Assembly (NCBI GenBank): GCA_914767715.1
Contig: OU612067.1
Location: forward strand, 4,526,001-4,590,000
Direction of reading: 5' to 3'
From: Membranipora membranacea
Taxonomy: Eukaryota; Bryozoa; Gymnolaemata; Cheilostomatida; Membraniporidae
Length of the DNA: 64,000 bases
The position numbers and the translations under genes are program-made. Below the pieces are notes generated by a model, which was given only the letters and a program-made list of their open reading frames with translations, was not told the DNA's origin and did not search any database. The first letter of the stretch is position 1, and each line of letters starts with the position of its first letter. Of this stretch, positions 62,259 through 64,000 are shown in pieces.

Positions 62259-63619
62259 CTATTTTGGTTTGGTCATTCGATGAAGCTGCTTTGACTTGAA
62301 GCGTAGGAGAGCAGCATATTTCTGATTCATCTCCCCAACCTCTTTTTGCATATGCTGAGTTCCTTTCTGAAGACCGTCTATCTCTTCTTCCAGAGCTCGC
62401 TTCTCATTCTCGAGAATGTCTTTTTGAGTAAGTCGCTTTTCTCGACAGTTGGCGGCATAGCCTCTATTTTTCAGAGTACGCCTTCTCTGCTTCAGGATTA
62501 GTACTTGTTCTTTATTTTTGCCTTTTAAAAGTTTGTTTAAATCTTTGACCGACAGACCAATGAGATCATCGTCCGATATCATCATCTCTGACGCCGCATG
62601 AGCATCCTGAAATGACAAACCTCTAATGATTACTCGGGCTTAAGGGATCAATGACTGACTCATCATATTTATGAGGGTGTTGTTTTACATATGGAACATT
62701 GTATTAACCAGTTCTGACCATACCTGACAAGTCTCCCTTTTTGGTAGGGAGCCTCCCAGTTTTTAGGGGTATTTTCCAACTCCTCCCTATCTCCCTTTTT
62801 CCTCCCTTTTTTCAGCTGCCTTCACCCAGAAGACTTTTTAAGCTTCTTGTTGCAAGAAAAACTATATTTTCCTACCCCCACAGCACATATACCTAGATAT
62901 AATTGCCTATTAACATACCATCTCTCTTCGTTCGGATAAAGTGCAACAATATAATTTGTAAAATCAGGTAAAATTATGCATTTCATAATATGAACGCTCT
63001 AGTTTTGGCTTAAAACAAATGACAACAACGGCCAAATTACACCTTCACTGCGGGACGCACAGAGTGGTTCTCCGGGTTGGGAGTTCGTCCGCGGAGACCT
63101 CCTGATTTCTTGGTCTACCAACTTGTCATGTATGGTTCTGACTGGATTTTGACTGGGGAGGAGAGCAGCACCTGGCAGGCTTAACATCTCTGGAAAAACT
63201 CCTTTTTAAAGAAGAGAAGGTAGGGTTATGAGGTCTTACATCTGAGCTGTTTAATTAAAATTTATTTATCTGGCTAGATTTAAGATTTAGGAAAATAGTG
63301 TAGCCCACCAAAAGTTCTTTCATTAGTCTTTGGGGAAAAATAATTCATTAATCTATCAACTTGAGCTCAAATATATTTCACTTATAACTGACAGCTTGTC
63401 ATGATCATGGTGAGTCAGCAAAAATAATTCTAGGCTAGTCTAGAACACAAAATTATGGAATTAAATTTTGTGATTTCAGTCATTACAATGCAGAATCTAG
63501 CTAATAATCATATTCTTAGCACCAAACAAACTCTAGTCTGCTGTTCATTTGATGATTTGTTAACATACTTGACTTAGAACTTCTGTTTTGATCTTCTTGG
63601 TTTTGTTTTTACTAGCCAT
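62259..63619 (-). CDS. Small Maf bZIP transcription factor
   Basis: Two minus-strand exons, 63569-63619 (ATG in a CCATGG context, 17 codons, donor GTATGT) and 62259-62606 (acceptor TTTCAG, TAG at 62259-62261), give 132 residues. The extended homology region (DDDLIGLSVKDLNKLL) and the Maf basic region (LKQRRRTLKNRGYAANCREK) are clear, followed by a leucine zipper of about five heptads. There is no transactivation domain, which marks a small Maf (MafF/G/K type). These proteins act as homodimers or as partners of CNC/Nrf factors at MARE/antioxidant elements. Where Maf proteins usually have NRGYAxSCR this one has NRGYAANCR; the Asn is typical of CNC proteins. It is convergent with LIN54. Confidence 0.9.
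63000..63187. other. GC-rich island inside the Maf intron
   Basis: About 190 bp are clearly richer in GC than the surroundings. On the minus strand they are open for 62 codons after a TTTTTCCAG acceptor-like site. Joined to the Maf exons the phase fails: the acceptor gives an immediate TAA in frame, and the possible donor GTGTAA leaves phase 1. It might be an alternative 5' exon, a captured fragment or a structured RNA. I do not recognise it. Confidence 0.3.
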
Positions 63620-64000
63620 GGTCTCTGAGGTACTGCTTCCTCTTCTGGTCTTTTCTCTCTAGTTGTGCAATTTGTTATGATTGGATAATTATCATATCAT
63701 AACCAGAGAGCTAATGAAGTAGGTGAGGGCCTGTACTGTCTACCCTTCTCAGGTTCAGAACTAGGTCTATATTCAGTGCGGACTGAATGTAAATGGCTGA
63801 CACCTGAATTTTTTTCTGTATGGTCCATTAGTAGATGAGCTCATGCATCCTGTTCATATGGTTGGTTTGAATTTGAATGAATAAATTCATGAGCATGTCA
63901 TTTTCAACTAAAGTTGAAAAGACAACATATTTGTGATTATTTCAGGAATCATTGGCTGAATCAAGGAGTAAGTAACAGGTTACTATCTATCTATAGTCCT
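63620..64000. other. Upstream flank of the Maf gene
   Basis: This should hold the promoter and 5' UTR of the Maf gene. No TATA box or other site is clear. The last bases (CTATCTATAGTC) resemble one half of the palindromic repeat seen at 2094 and 42349. Confidence 0.35.

Noticed and set aside
1-64000. CRISPR arrays, operons or other prokaryotic systems
   Set aside because: The genes are spliced with GT-AG introns and are animal-type. The tandem arrays have no spacers.

Overview
This window is animal nuclear DNA, AT-rich, with spliced genes, GT-AG introns of about 50 bp to 2 kb, tRNA-derived SINEs, small DNA transposons and simple repeats. The recognisable genes are metazoan housekeeping or regulatory genes: COP9 signalosome subunit 4, the DREAM subunit LIN54, a small Maf bZIP factor and an ITPRID/KRAP-like protein. 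Compact gene spacing and palindromic repeats suggest an invertebrate, possibly a sponge, but the sequence alone does not fix the phylum.

Left part (about 2.8-41 kb): a cluster of large segmental duplications. Copy A (2802-12836), copy B (20301-30808) and copy C (34078-40942) run in the same direction. A fourth, more diverged copy D (about 31437-33530) is inverted relative to the right end of B, across a spacer that holds a LINE remnant. The copies differ by datable events. A carries a 1.26 kb insertion with an 8-bp target duplication and a 40-unit heptamer minisatellite inside it, plus a 389-bp insertion also with an 8-bp target duplication. B has lost about 2 kb that contains the last exons of the ITPRID-like gene. 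C has about 575 bp that B lacks. Between A and B lies a decayed gag-bearing retroelement (15180-18874) with three frame breaks and no visible pol.

The most interesting content is a small three-exon gene on the minus strand, present in A (8358-10478) and B (27651-28487), with a relic in D (about 33332-33530, plus strand). It encodes a secreted peptide of 52-56 residues with five cysteines. Between A and B the signal peptide is identical at the DNA level, while the compared mature region has nine substitutions, eight of them amino-acid changing. That pattern fits diversifying selection after duplication, as in defence or venom-type peptides. I do not recognise the family.

Right part (about 39.8-64 kb): the ITPRID/KRAP-like gene (minus, exons 39788-45168, 5' end uncertain), COPS4 (minus, ten exons, 412 residues), LIN54 (plus, nine coding exons, 524 residues) and a small Maf gene (minus, two exons, 132 residues). 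COPS4 and LIN54 lie head to head about 1.06 kb apart, an arrangement I recall also for the human genes, so this may be an ancient bidirectional pair. All exon boundaries were worked out by hand from splice sites and reading phase.
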